A stretch of DNA of 12,220 bases from a bacterium. GTDB lineage: Bacteria > Vulcanimicrobiota > Xenobia > Xenobiales > Xenobiaceae. The stretch's first letter is position 1, and each line of letters starts with the position of its first letter. The translations under genes and the position numbers were made by a program. Shown here in pieces: positions 5,909 to 12,220 of the stretch. The stretch lies in the NCBI GenBank assembly GCA_017444045.1, contig JAFSXO010000217.1:1-12220 (forward strand), in the 5' to 3' direction. A model generated the notes under the pieces. The model made no database searches. It saw only the letters and a list, made by a program, of their open reading frames with translations, and was not told where the DNA came from.

Positions 5909-8191
5909 CTTAAACTCCAGCTCCTGCTGGCCGCCAACGCCGATCCAGGCCATACTGTTCTCCACCAGCTCCCTTAAAGGCCGGCGCTGGCAGGTAAAGG
6001 GCGGCAGAGAATTGATAATCTCTCTGCCATAATGCTTCGTCTCCAGACGCGAATCCAGAATAAGAATAACCCCGCGGTCATCAACACTGCGGATCAGCCG
6101 TCCCACGCCCTGGCGCAGCTTGGTTACGGCCAAGGGAATCGAATAACTGGCAAAGGGATTGCCCCCGTGGTTTTTGATGTTTTCGATGCGGGCCTTATGC
6201 AAAGGCTCTTCGGGTGAAACAAAGGGCAGCTTGAAAACTATTACGCACTGCAGAGCCTCGCCCTGGACATCGATGCCCTCCCAGAACGAATCGGTGCCCA
6301 GCAGCACGCAGCGCTCCTGAGTGCAAAAATCGCGCACCAGCGCATGGCGCCCCACGCCGCCGCGTCCCTGGATCAGAACCCTTATGCCTGTTCCCGCCAA
6401 ACGCTGGCTGAGCATATCGCCCATAAGATTTAGGGAAGACCACGAGGTAAACAGCATCAGGGTTCTTCCCCGCAAAGCGGTAATCAGCTCAGCTAACGGC
6501 TCCAGCACCTCATCGCAACAGCTATAGCCGCCCCTGCCGATATATTCAGGCACATCGGTAGCAATAGCCAGCAAGGCCTGCTCTCTATAGCTGAAAGGGC
6601 TATCGCAGCTGAGAGCTGTAATCCCGCTGCCATCTATACCGGAAGAATCCTGACACGGCAGACCTATGCTGTGCAGAAAGAAATCCATTTTTCCTCTGAT
6701 TTTAAGCGTAGCCGACGCCAGCACCAGAGTTTTGGTGTACTGAAACAGATACTCCTGCAGACTGGAACCGATATGCAGCAGAGCAGACTTCAGGCCGACC
6801 TCGGTATATTCGACTTCCCGGCCAGAACGGCTGCGGATAATATGGTAGACTTCGATCCAGTTGACCCATTCGTCGTTTTCATAATCGAGGGCGCACTTCA
6901 GAGCTTCGGCCAGATAAAGTACCTGCTCCTTGGCCAGAGATATATCATCGACGAACTCCTGCATGGTCTCGTCTTCGCTGAATTTGGCCAGGCTTTCAGC
7001 TTCACTCAGCAGCGCGGCGCAAGAATGCAGACGGGAAAGGACTCCGGAGGCTTCTTCTCCTAGGCTAACCTCGTATTCGTCGGCAGTTTCATCCCAAATC
7101 TGACCAGTCAGCGTTATCTTGCCGCCGTTCTGCCTGAGAGTATCGGCAAACGTTTCTCTCAGACGCTCGAAGAAATGAAATATTTCATCGCGCAGACTGT
7201 CCAAGCAGCCATACTCCAGGCTGTCTAAAACCCTCATCCAAGAGCTGTGCCTGTCTATATCGCGGCCCTCGTTCAGGGCCATCTGCAAACGGGCGAGCAG
7301 AGGCTCCTCGCCTGGGCGCTCCTCGTGATTCTGCACGCGGTTAATGATCTGCATACAGTCGGACTGCATGAAACTATAGCTCAGCTGATTGGTGGCCACA
7401 TCCTCAAGATGGTGAGCTTCGTCAAAGACCATAACATCGAAGCTAGGCAAGATCCCACTGCCTCCGGAGCGGCGCAGGGACGCATCGGACAAGACCAGGG
7501 AATGGTTGGCCACTATTATATCAGCCGTATGCAGGCTGCGGCGATTCTGGTAATGAAAGCACTCATTATAATATGGACAGCGCTTTTTGGGGCAGAGCCA
7601 TTTGTCACAGCGCACCATCTGCCAGACCTTCGGAGATACATTGCACTCCGAGCGCGTCCCCGCCAGAGGCGCTGTTCCTTCAGCTTCCGAAGCGAACAGC
7701 CCATAGCGATCATCGCAGCGATTTACCACCTCGGCAACCCTCTCCAGCATAGAACGCTCTTCAGCTGTCATATCCTGGCGCTGCTTGATTAGCAGTGCCA
7801 GACGCCGGCGGCAGATATAATTGCTCATACCCAAGGCTTCAATAACGCGCAGATCGCTGCCGTACAATTCCCGCAGCAGCCCGCGCACGAAAGGCACATC
7901 CTTGTGCATCAGCTGTCCCTGAAGATTTATGGTTTTGGTGGAAACTATCGGCGCGCTTTCGCCGCCCTGCAAACGCCATATAGCCAGAGGAATCAGATAA
8001 GCCAGGGACTTGCCAACGCCCGTACCGGCCTCGACGGCCAGGGTTCCCGCATTCCAGACAGCCTCAGCCACGGCCATGGCCATATCTACCTGGCCCGGGC
8101 GCACCCTAGACTGCAACTTTTCGGGAAGAACCTGCTCAAAAATGCGCCTTATTTCAGCGCAATACCATTCACGCGTACACTCCATCGCCAT
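5903..8191 (-). CDS. dinG: DinG/YoaA-like superfamily 2 DNA helicase with Fe-S-type cysteines
   Basis: This 762-residue protein is an XPD/DinG-family 5'-3' DNA helicase, probably acting on R-loops, D-loops or stalled forks. Motifs seen: Walker A 'EAGTGVGKS' (54-62), Ia 'STKTINLQGQL' (84-94), DEAH box 'VFDEAHH' (255-261), III 'LASATL', IV 'LMLFTSWSSL', V 'GTDSFWEGID' (about 632-641) and VI 'RQGVGRLIRS' (about 692-701). Cys127, 195, 200, 205 and 211 lie between motifs Ia and II, where this family holds a [4Fe-4S] cluster; which four ligate is not certain. There is no N-terminal exonuclease domain, so it is the helicase-only form, and the symbol is by family only. The ATG at 8191 has a weak upstream GGGT; an ATG two codons later is equally possible. 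The stop codon lies inside repeat copy B. Confidence 0.9.
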   Translation of the reverse strand: MAMECTREWYCAEIRRIFEQVLPEKLQSRVRPGQVDMAMAVAEAVWNAGTLAVEAGTGVGKSLAYLIPLAIWRLQGGESAPIVSTKTINLQGQLMHKDVPFVRGLLRELYGSDLRVIEALGMSNYICRRRLALLIKQRQDMTAEERSMLERVAEVVNRCDDRYGLFASEAEGTAPLAGTRSECNVSPKVWQMVRCDKWLCPKKRCPYYNECFHYQNRRSLHTADIIVANHSLVLSDASLRRSGGSGILPSFDVMVFDEAHHLEDVATNQLSYSFMQSDCMQIINRVQNHEERPGEEPLLARLQMALNEGRDIDRHSSWMRVLDSLEYGCLDSLRDEIFHFFERLRETFADTLRQNGGKITLTGQIWDETADEYEVSLGEEASGVLSRLHSCAALLSEAESLAKFSEDETMQEFVDDISLAKEQVLYLAEALKCALDYENDEWVNWIEVYHIIRSRSGREVEYTEVGLKSALLHIGSSLQEYLFQYTKTLVLASATLKIRGKMDFFLHSIGLPCQDSSGIDGSGITALSCDSPFSYREQALLAIATDVPEYIGRGGYSCCDEVLEPLAELITALRGRTLMLFTSWSSLNLMGDMLSQRLAGTGIRVLIQGRGGVGRHALVRDFCTQERCVLLGTDSFWEGIDVQGEALQCVIVFKLPFVSPEEPLHKARIENIKNHGGNPFASYSIPLAVTKLRQGVGRLIRSVDDRGVILILDSRLETKHYGREIINSLPPFTCQRRPLRELVENSMAWIGVGGQQELEFKF

Positions 8192-8281
8192 TATTACCCA
8201 TTACTAACCAATAATAATTAGTTAAAAGCCAACGGCTTCATCCCTGCAGGGTATAATTTCCCATTTGCTGAACCTTCAGTC
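8192..8281. promoter_or_regulatory. Divergent control region between the helicase gene and the GT39 array
   Basis: This 90-bp AT-rich gap separates two divergent transcription units. On the plus strand a perfect TATAAT (8252-8257) lies 24 nt before the ATG at 8282, without a recognisable -35. The 10-bp palindrome CCCTGCAGGG (8242-8251) abuts it and could be an operator. AAGCC/GGCTT (8226-8230 and 8234-8238) forms a 3-nt-loop hairpin. On the minus strand TATTAT (8216-8211) is a possible -10 for the helicase gene. ACTAA and TTAGT (8203-8207, 8218-8222) are another small dyad. No Shine-Dalgarno sequence precedes 8282. Only the -10 and the palindrome are notable. Confidence 0.45.
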
Positions 8282-9862
8282 ATGAGCGTGTCGGCAGGCT
8301 ATCATCAAAGTGGAATTTCATCCGTGCCCTGGAAATGGCTGATCGTTATAGCTATTGCCGCCCTGGCCATACGCTTAACGGCCGCTTATATTCAGCCGCC
8401 CTTTATAGACGAAGGACACGTATACTATGTGACCAAGGCCGGCTGGCACCAGCTCATCACCGAACTTAAAATCGACGTTCACCCTCCAACCTACAACGCC
8501 CTTATCTATCCGCTGGTACAGGCGACATCGTCTATTTTCTGCCTGCGGCTTCCCAGCGTTCTGCTAAGCCTGCCGGCTCTGCTTCTGGTCTATCTGATTG
8601 CCATACGCTTCGCCAACGAACCGCTGGCCTTGGGCATAACCGCTGTATACGCCTTAAACCGCGCCATATGGATTACCGATGCCCAGCTGCGCTCCTACGG
8701 AGCGCTGGGACTGGCGATACTGACCGTCTGGCTGGGGATGCTGGATATGCACGCCGGCAGGCATCCGCTGGCCTCAGTATTGCCCCGATCGTCACGCTGG
8801 GGATGGAGTCTTTTCGCGCTGGCCTCAGTGCTGGCCGCCAGCTTCCACGTACTGGGCAGTGTAGCCATTTGCACCGCAGCGCTGTTCAGCTTTTGCTTTA
8901 TCGGCAGAAAGCGCCTCATCGCCCTGCTCACAGCAACCGTCAGCCTGATCCCCATAGCCAGCTGGTTCGCCTGGAGTCGAGAAACCGCGCAGTTTCAGGG
9001 CAAAAACGTAGTTTACCATGCCTCCTGGGACAGCTATTACTCGATGCCGCTGAGCATTTTGGGCTGCTGGGATGCCACCTCCTTCAACGATATCGCCCAG
9101 GGAACCGCCTGGCAGACTCTCTGCGCCGATTATCTGCCCATTTTTTACACTCTCGCCAACGTAACGCTCTGCGCCCTCTTTTTGCTCGGCTGGTACCTCA
9201 TGGCCCGCGAGCGCAGCTGGGAAGGGCATTTTCTGGGTCTGAGCGCCGTTCTGCCCTGGCTCGCTTTAGGCTTTGCCGACAGAATGGGCTGGCTGACCTT
9301 CCAGGCCCGCTATTTGGTTCCATTCTGCCTGCCGTTCCTGCTGCTCGTATTCAGAAGCCTGCAGCCCTGGGGAAGACGCCTGCTCTTGGGACTGATCCTG
9401 ACCATCGGAACGGCTAACTGCCTGCTGTTTCCCTTCTTCCCGCCCATGTGGAACCAAAGCTGGCAGGAATCGCTAGATTTTATCAAGTCCGCCCAGCGCG
9501 AGGGTGACACCATCGCCATAACCATTCCTTCCAACGTTTACGGCCTGGCGATGGCCTACAACCCCGAGCATATCAGATTCATTTTCCAGGACAACGCCAT
9601 CAGCAACGTGATGATAGACCAGGACAGCGTGCCCGGCAAGCTGCGCGTTATGCCCATCGACTATCCCATGGCCTCACCGCAGCTGTTAGACTATTTAGGA
9701 TCAGGACGCCTATTTCTCATCATTTGCCAGCCGCGGGAATCCACGAGCGCGCTGCTAGGCTGGTTAGACCAATACTACACGGTTATCGGCACCCAAAAGA
9801 CCTGCAGTATGACCAACTGGGGCTCTATGCTGGTACTGCAGCTGGAGAGGAAGCAGCCTTGA
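8282..9862 (+). CDS. GT39/PMT_2-like polyprenyl-phosphate-sugar glycosyltransferase, paralogue 1
   Basis: This 526-residue multi-pass membrane protein has a GT-C layout. The first membrane helix (about 18-37) is followed by the acidic loop 'FIDEGHVYYVTKAGW' (41-55). Its Asp43-Glu44 pair matches the catalytic Asp region of ArnT and protein-mannosyltransferase relatives. Then come 'DVHPPTYNALIYPL' (65-78), 'LRLPSVLLSLPALLL' and 'DAQLRSYG' (133-140), which takes the place of 'SQEARMY' in typical bacterial members. About 10-12 hydrophobic segments precede an extracytoplasmic C-terminal region (about 390-526). Such enzymes use polyprenyl-phosphate sugars to glycosylate lipid or protein acceptors on the outer membrane face; substrates are unknown. 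It is the first of at least three tandem paralogues. No Shine-Dalgarno site is visible, so start choice is moderate; a GTG lies two codons on. Confidence 0.85.
   Translation: MSVSAGYHQSGISSVPWKWLIVIAIAALAIRLTAAYIQPPFIDEGHVYYVTKAGWHQLITELKIDVHPPTYNALIYPLVQATSSIFCLRLPSVLLSLPALLLVYLIAIRFANEPLALGITAVYALNRAIWITDAQLRSYGALGLAILTVWLGMLDMHAGRHPLASVLPRSSRWGWSLFALASVLAASFHVLGSVAICTAALFSFCFIGRKRLIALLTATVSLIPIASWFAWSRETAQFQGKNVVYHASWDSYYSMPLSILGCWDATSFNDIAQGTAWQTLCADYLPIFYTLANVTLCALFLLGWYLMARERSWEGHFLGLSAVLPWLALGFADRMGWLTFQARYLVPFCLPFLLLVFRSLQPWGRRLLLGLILTIGTANCLLFPFFPPMWNQSWQESLDFIKSAQREGDTIAITIPSNVYGLAMAYNPEHIRFIFQDNAISNVMIDQDSVPGKLRVMPIDYPMASPQLLDYLGSGRLFLIICQPRESTSALLGWLDQYYTVIGTQKTCSMTNWGSMLVLQLERKQP
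9844..9850 (+). promoter_or_regulatory. Shine-Dalgarno site that selects a TTG start for paralogue 2
   Basis: GGAGAGG lies inside the last codons of paralogue 1, with 8 nt to the TTG at 9859-9861. No ATG or GTG is well placed near the first membrane helix of paralogue 2. The TTG overlaps the TGA stop of paralogue 1 (TTGA), the layout expected for coupled translation. Confidence 0.8.
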
Positions 9863-11409
9863 GCGTACCGTCAGCGCGTCCAGGACTCTGGCTGGGCATA
9901 ATTCTGGGCATTGGCCTGGCCATTCGGCTGACGGCCAGCTATATTCAGCCCGCTTTTTTAGACGAAGCCTTCGTCTATTGGGTGACAAAGGCGGGCTGGC
10001 GGGCCATGGCCGATGTTCTGCGCTACGACACGCACACGCCTGCCTACAACGTGCTGATGTATCCGCTGGTCCAGCTGACCGACAGCATGTTCTGGCTAAG
10101 GCTGCCCTCGGTGCTGCTGAGCCTGGGCACTGTCTGGCTTTCCTATAGGCTGGCGCGCCGCTATTGCAGCGAAGGCACAGCACTGACGCTGAGCGCCTTT
10201 ATCTCCTTTAGCTACTGCGTATGGCTTACCGATGCCCAGCTGCGCAGCTATAGCCCGCTCATGTTCTTATGCACCTCGCTCTGGCTGGCAATGAGCGATA
10301 TAAAGCGCGAGGGCGCGCCATTTATTGAATTGCCCTGGCCCCGGCTGCGCTGGCCGCTGTTTGCCCTCGCTTCCCTGCTTAGCTCCTGCATCCACGTGAT
10401 CGGCGCATTAATGCAGGGTGTTATAGCCCTGTTCAGCTTTTGGCTTCCCTCGGAAGAACGCCGGCGCATCCTGATCTGCTCGGCTCTGGCCATACTGCCC
10501 TGCGCTGCCTGGTTCGTATTCGGACGCTCGCAGGCTCCGTTGCAGTTCGCCCACGCGGAGACGAGAGAATACTGGCTGCAGTTCTTTTTTACGCCGCTGT
10601 ACCTGTTCGGCCTGAAATCGCCCAACGATGTGCTGGGCTTTCTGGGCAGCTATATGCCCCCCGAAGCTGCCGCTGCTTATCTGATACCGGCCTATCTGAT
10701 CGGCAACGCGCTGATCTGGGCGGCACTGCTCTGGGGCGGATACAGGCTGGGACGCCAATGGGGCTGGGAGGGCTGGTTCCTGAACGCGGCATTCTTACTG
10801 CCGCTGTTAGCGATCCTGGCCAGCTGTCTGCTCGGGCTGCAGCCCTATGCCCCGCGCTATGCCGTGACCATGACGCTTCCCTTCCTGATCGCTCTCCAGG
10901 AGCTGGCCAGCCGCAGAGCGGTGCGCTTTTTGGGACAGGCGGCTCTGGCCTGGAACGTTTTCATCTGCCTGCTGTTCCCCTACTGCCCGCAGCTGTGGAA
11001 CCAGTATTGGCGCACCGTAACGGACTTCATCGACGCGCGCGCCGCCAGCGGCGATATCGTCTGCGTGTATAATCCCTACGCCGCCTACTCCTTCGCTCTG
11101 GCCTACGATCCGCAGGGCGCCTATTACGAGTTCAGCCACGAAAAAAGCAGCGGCTACCATGTCGCCCTGCGCCAGCGTCCCGATTCTGCCAAGCTCGCCT
11201 GCTATCCGCTAAGTCTGGCCATGCTGAACGATTCATTTCTGCAGAGCCTCGGAAAGCACCGCATATTCCTGGTTCTCTGCCAGCGCTATCAGGGCGACAG
11301 CTCCTTAGCCTGGCTTAACGACAGATTTCATATCACCGACGGTGTCCATTTTCCCAGCCTGACCTACTGGGCCGATGCCGAAGTCTGCATTTTGGAACGC
11401 AACCGATGA
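9859..11409 (+). CDS. GT39/PMT_2-like glycosyltransferase, paralogue 2 (TTG start)
   Basis: This is a 516-residue protein from the TTG at 9859, chosen for the GGAGAGG 8 nt upstream, the TTGA overlap with paralogue 1 and the alignment of N-termini. The open frame continues upstream to 9724, but that part is a shadow of paralogue 1. It aligns with paralogue 1 over its whole length: 'AIRLTASYIQPAFLDE' (21-36), 'YPLVQL', 'LRLPSVLLSL' and 'DAQLRSY' (125-131), then 'CLLFPYCPQLWNQYW' near the end of the membrane part. The active-site loops differ: DEAF replaces DEGH, and D-T-H-T-P replaces D-V-H-P-P. Asp35, Glu36 and His59 remain, so it is probably active but may take another donor or acceptor. It is a multi-pass inner-membrane enzyme with its C-terminal region probably outside the cytoplasm. 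Confidence 0.85.
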   Translation: MSVPSARPGLWLGIILGIGLAIRLTASYIQPAFLDEAFVYWVTKAGWRAMADVLRYDTHTPAYNVLMYPLVQLTDSMFWLRLPSVLLSLGTVWLSYRLARRYCSEGTALTLSAFISFSYCVWLTDAQLRSYSPLMFLCTSLWLAMSDIKREGAPFIELPWPRLRWPLFALASLLSSCIHVIGALMQGVIALFSFWLPSEERRRILICSALAILPCAAWFVFGRSQAPLQFAHAETREYWLQFFFTPLYLFGLKSPNDVLGFLGSYMPPEAAAAYLIPAYLIGNALIWAALLWGGYRLGRQWGWEGWFLNAAFLLPLLAILASCLLGLQPYAPRYAVTMTLPFLIALQELASRRAVRFLGQAALAWNVFICLLFPYCPQLWNQYWRTVTDFIDARAASGDIVCVYNPYAAYSFALAYDPQGAYYEFSHEKSSGYHVALRQRPDSAKLACYPLSLAMLNDSFLQSLGKHRIFLVLCQRYQGDSSLAWLNDRFHITDGVHFPSLTYWADAEVCILERNR

Positions 11410-12220
11410 AACCAGATAAAGATATACTGTCCAGAGTATTTCCCGGAGTACCGGATTCGGCACGCCGTACACTCGTGATAATCATGCTAATAGGCCTAGC
11501 CCTGCGGCTGATGGCGGCCTACCTGCAGCCAGCCTTTTACGATGAGGGGCACACCTACAATTTCACCAAATGCGGCTTCAGCGCCATCATCACCGAGATG
11601 CTCCGGGATTCCCACCCGCCGACATACAATCTGCTCATCTATCCCCTGGTACAGTTAAGCGATTCCATATTCGTCCTGCGCCTGCCCGGAGTGCTCGCCG
11701 GAACGCTGGCAATTTTCTTCGGCTTTATGCTGGGGAAACGCCTAGGTGGCGAGTGCTGCGGCCTGCTAACGGCAGCAGTAATGGCCGGCGTTTATAATCT
11801 CTGGCTGCTCGATGCCCAGCTGCGCTCTTATGGACTGCTGGACTGCGCCCTGCTGGCCCTGCTTTTGATGGTTATAAAAATCTACGAAACCGGCCGCCCT
11901 ATCTCACTTCTGGTCAAACCGTCCGTCAACTGGGCAGTATTTACCCTAACCGCCATACTGGCCGCTTCCCTACACGCTACCGGCACGCTGGCAGTTCTCT
12001 GCTATCTGATACTGCTGGCCATACTTCCCGTGCGGGAAGAGATGCCTTCGCGCCGCCTGCCCTGCGCTCTGCTGGGCGCAGCCCTGCTCCCGCCCCTTGG
12101 CTGGGGGCTTTACGTCAAGGCCCAGGCTTCCAGCTATCTGAGCCAGGCTCACGCCCTGGGCAGCAATCTCCGCGAATTTCTGGACCTTCCCGCCTATCTG
12201 CTGGGCTGGCAGGTATATCC
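11406..12220 (+). CDS. GT39/PMT_2-like glycosyltransferase, paralogue 3, 3'-partial
   Basis: The frame from the ATG at 11406 is open to the window end (271 codons). The ATG overlaps the TGA of paralogue 2 (ATGA), and GGAA lies about 8 nt upstream. The sequence follows the other two: 'LALRLMAAYLQPAFYDEGHTYNF' begins near residue 31 in two overlapping motifs, with Asp46-Glu47-x-His49; 'DSHPPTYNLLIYPLVQL' covers 68-84; 'LRLPGVL' and 'DAQLRSYG' (136-143) follow. It has a longer soluble N-terminal tail (about 20 residues) before the first helix. It keeps both DEGH and HPP, like paralogue 1. Function is as for the family: transfer of a polyprenyl-phosphate-linked sugar at the outer face of the membrane. 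The remaining roughly 250 residues lie beyond the window. Confidence 0.85.
   Translation, partial: MKPDKDILSRVFPGVPDSARRTLVIIMLIGLALRLMAAYLQPAFYDEGHTYNFTKCGFSAIITEMLRDSHPPTYNLLIYPLVQLSDSIFVLRLPGVLAGTLAIFFGFMLGKRLGGECCGLLTAAVMAGVYNLWLLDAQLRSYGLLDCALLALLLMVIKIYETGRPISLLVKPSVNWAVFTLTAILAASLHATGTLAVLCYLILLAILPVREEMPSRRLPCALLGAALLPPLGWGLYVKAQASSYLSQAHALGSNLREFLDLPAYLLGWQVY

Noticed and set aside
5675..5977. 100-codon plus-strand frame across the helicase-protease gap
   Set aside because: It runs through repeat copy B and into the antisense of the helicase gene, with no Shine-Dalgarno site or recognisable domain.
8668..9417. 249-codon plus-strand frame inside paralogue 1
   Set aside because: It is fully covered by the real gene, has no conserved motif and a composition typical of a shifted GC-rich frame.
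9724..9858. Upstream extension of paralogue 2
   Set aside because: It lies inside paralogue 1. The TTG at 9859 has a strong Shine-Dalgarno site and gives N-termini that align with the other paralogues.
10440..11072. 210-codon plus-strand frame inside paralogue 2
   Set aside because: It lies wholly inside a recognised GT39-like gene, is Arg/Ala/Gly-rich and has no family motif: an out-of-frame shadow.

Overview
The window (about 12.2 kb, moderately GC-rich, dense in genes) looks like chromosomal DNA of a bacterium. Genes use Shine-Dalgarno sites, ATG/GTG/TTG starts and 4- to 11-nt gene overlaps, and exported proteins carry Sec-type signals. No rRNA, tRNA, CRISPR array, transposase or phage gene is visible. 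The protein set (cyclophilin, TPR protein, GT4 glycosyltransferase, endonuclease III, site-2 protease, DinG-like helicase, GT39-type membrane glycosyltransferases) is widespread, so I cannot name a phylum from it.

Layout. (1) Positions 1-790: the 3' part of a cyclophilin-type peptidyl-prolyl isomerase with an Ala/Pro/Gln-rich, internally repeated linker. (2) 948-2639: a secreted TPR-repeat protein, closed by a strong 14-bp hairpin. (3) 2897-4060: a GT4-family glycosyltransferase, which converges on and overlaps the end of (4), a minus-strand group in the order dinG-like helicase (8191-5903), site-2 protease (5655-4693) and endonuclease III (4703-4050). (5) A 90-bp divergent control region. 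(6) 8282 to the right edge: a tandem, translationally coupled array of at least three paralogous multi-pass GT-C (GT39/PMT_2-like) glycosyltransferases; the third runs out of the window.

How the genes may work together. The GT4 enzyme and the GT39 array suggest cell-envelope glycan or glycolipid synthesis, with cytoplasmic nucleotide-sugar transfer followed by polyprenyl-phosphate-sugar transfer on the outer face of the membrane. The cyclophilin and TPR protein are probably envelope proteins too. Endonuclease III and the DinG-like helicase are DNA-repair and helicase housekeeping genes, with a membrane protease between them.

The least expected signal is non-coding. An approximately 90-bp imperfect-hairpin element occurs twice (2759-2850 and 5822-5908), about 85% identical by hand alignment. 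Both copies lie between co-directional genes and point the same way relative to transcription. The two copies differ by one fully compensatory base-pair change and one G-C to G-U change in the stem, which suggests that the folded structure is conserved. The second copy supplies the stop codon of the helicase gene. It could be a REP/MITE-like mobile repeat or a structured intergenic RNA element.
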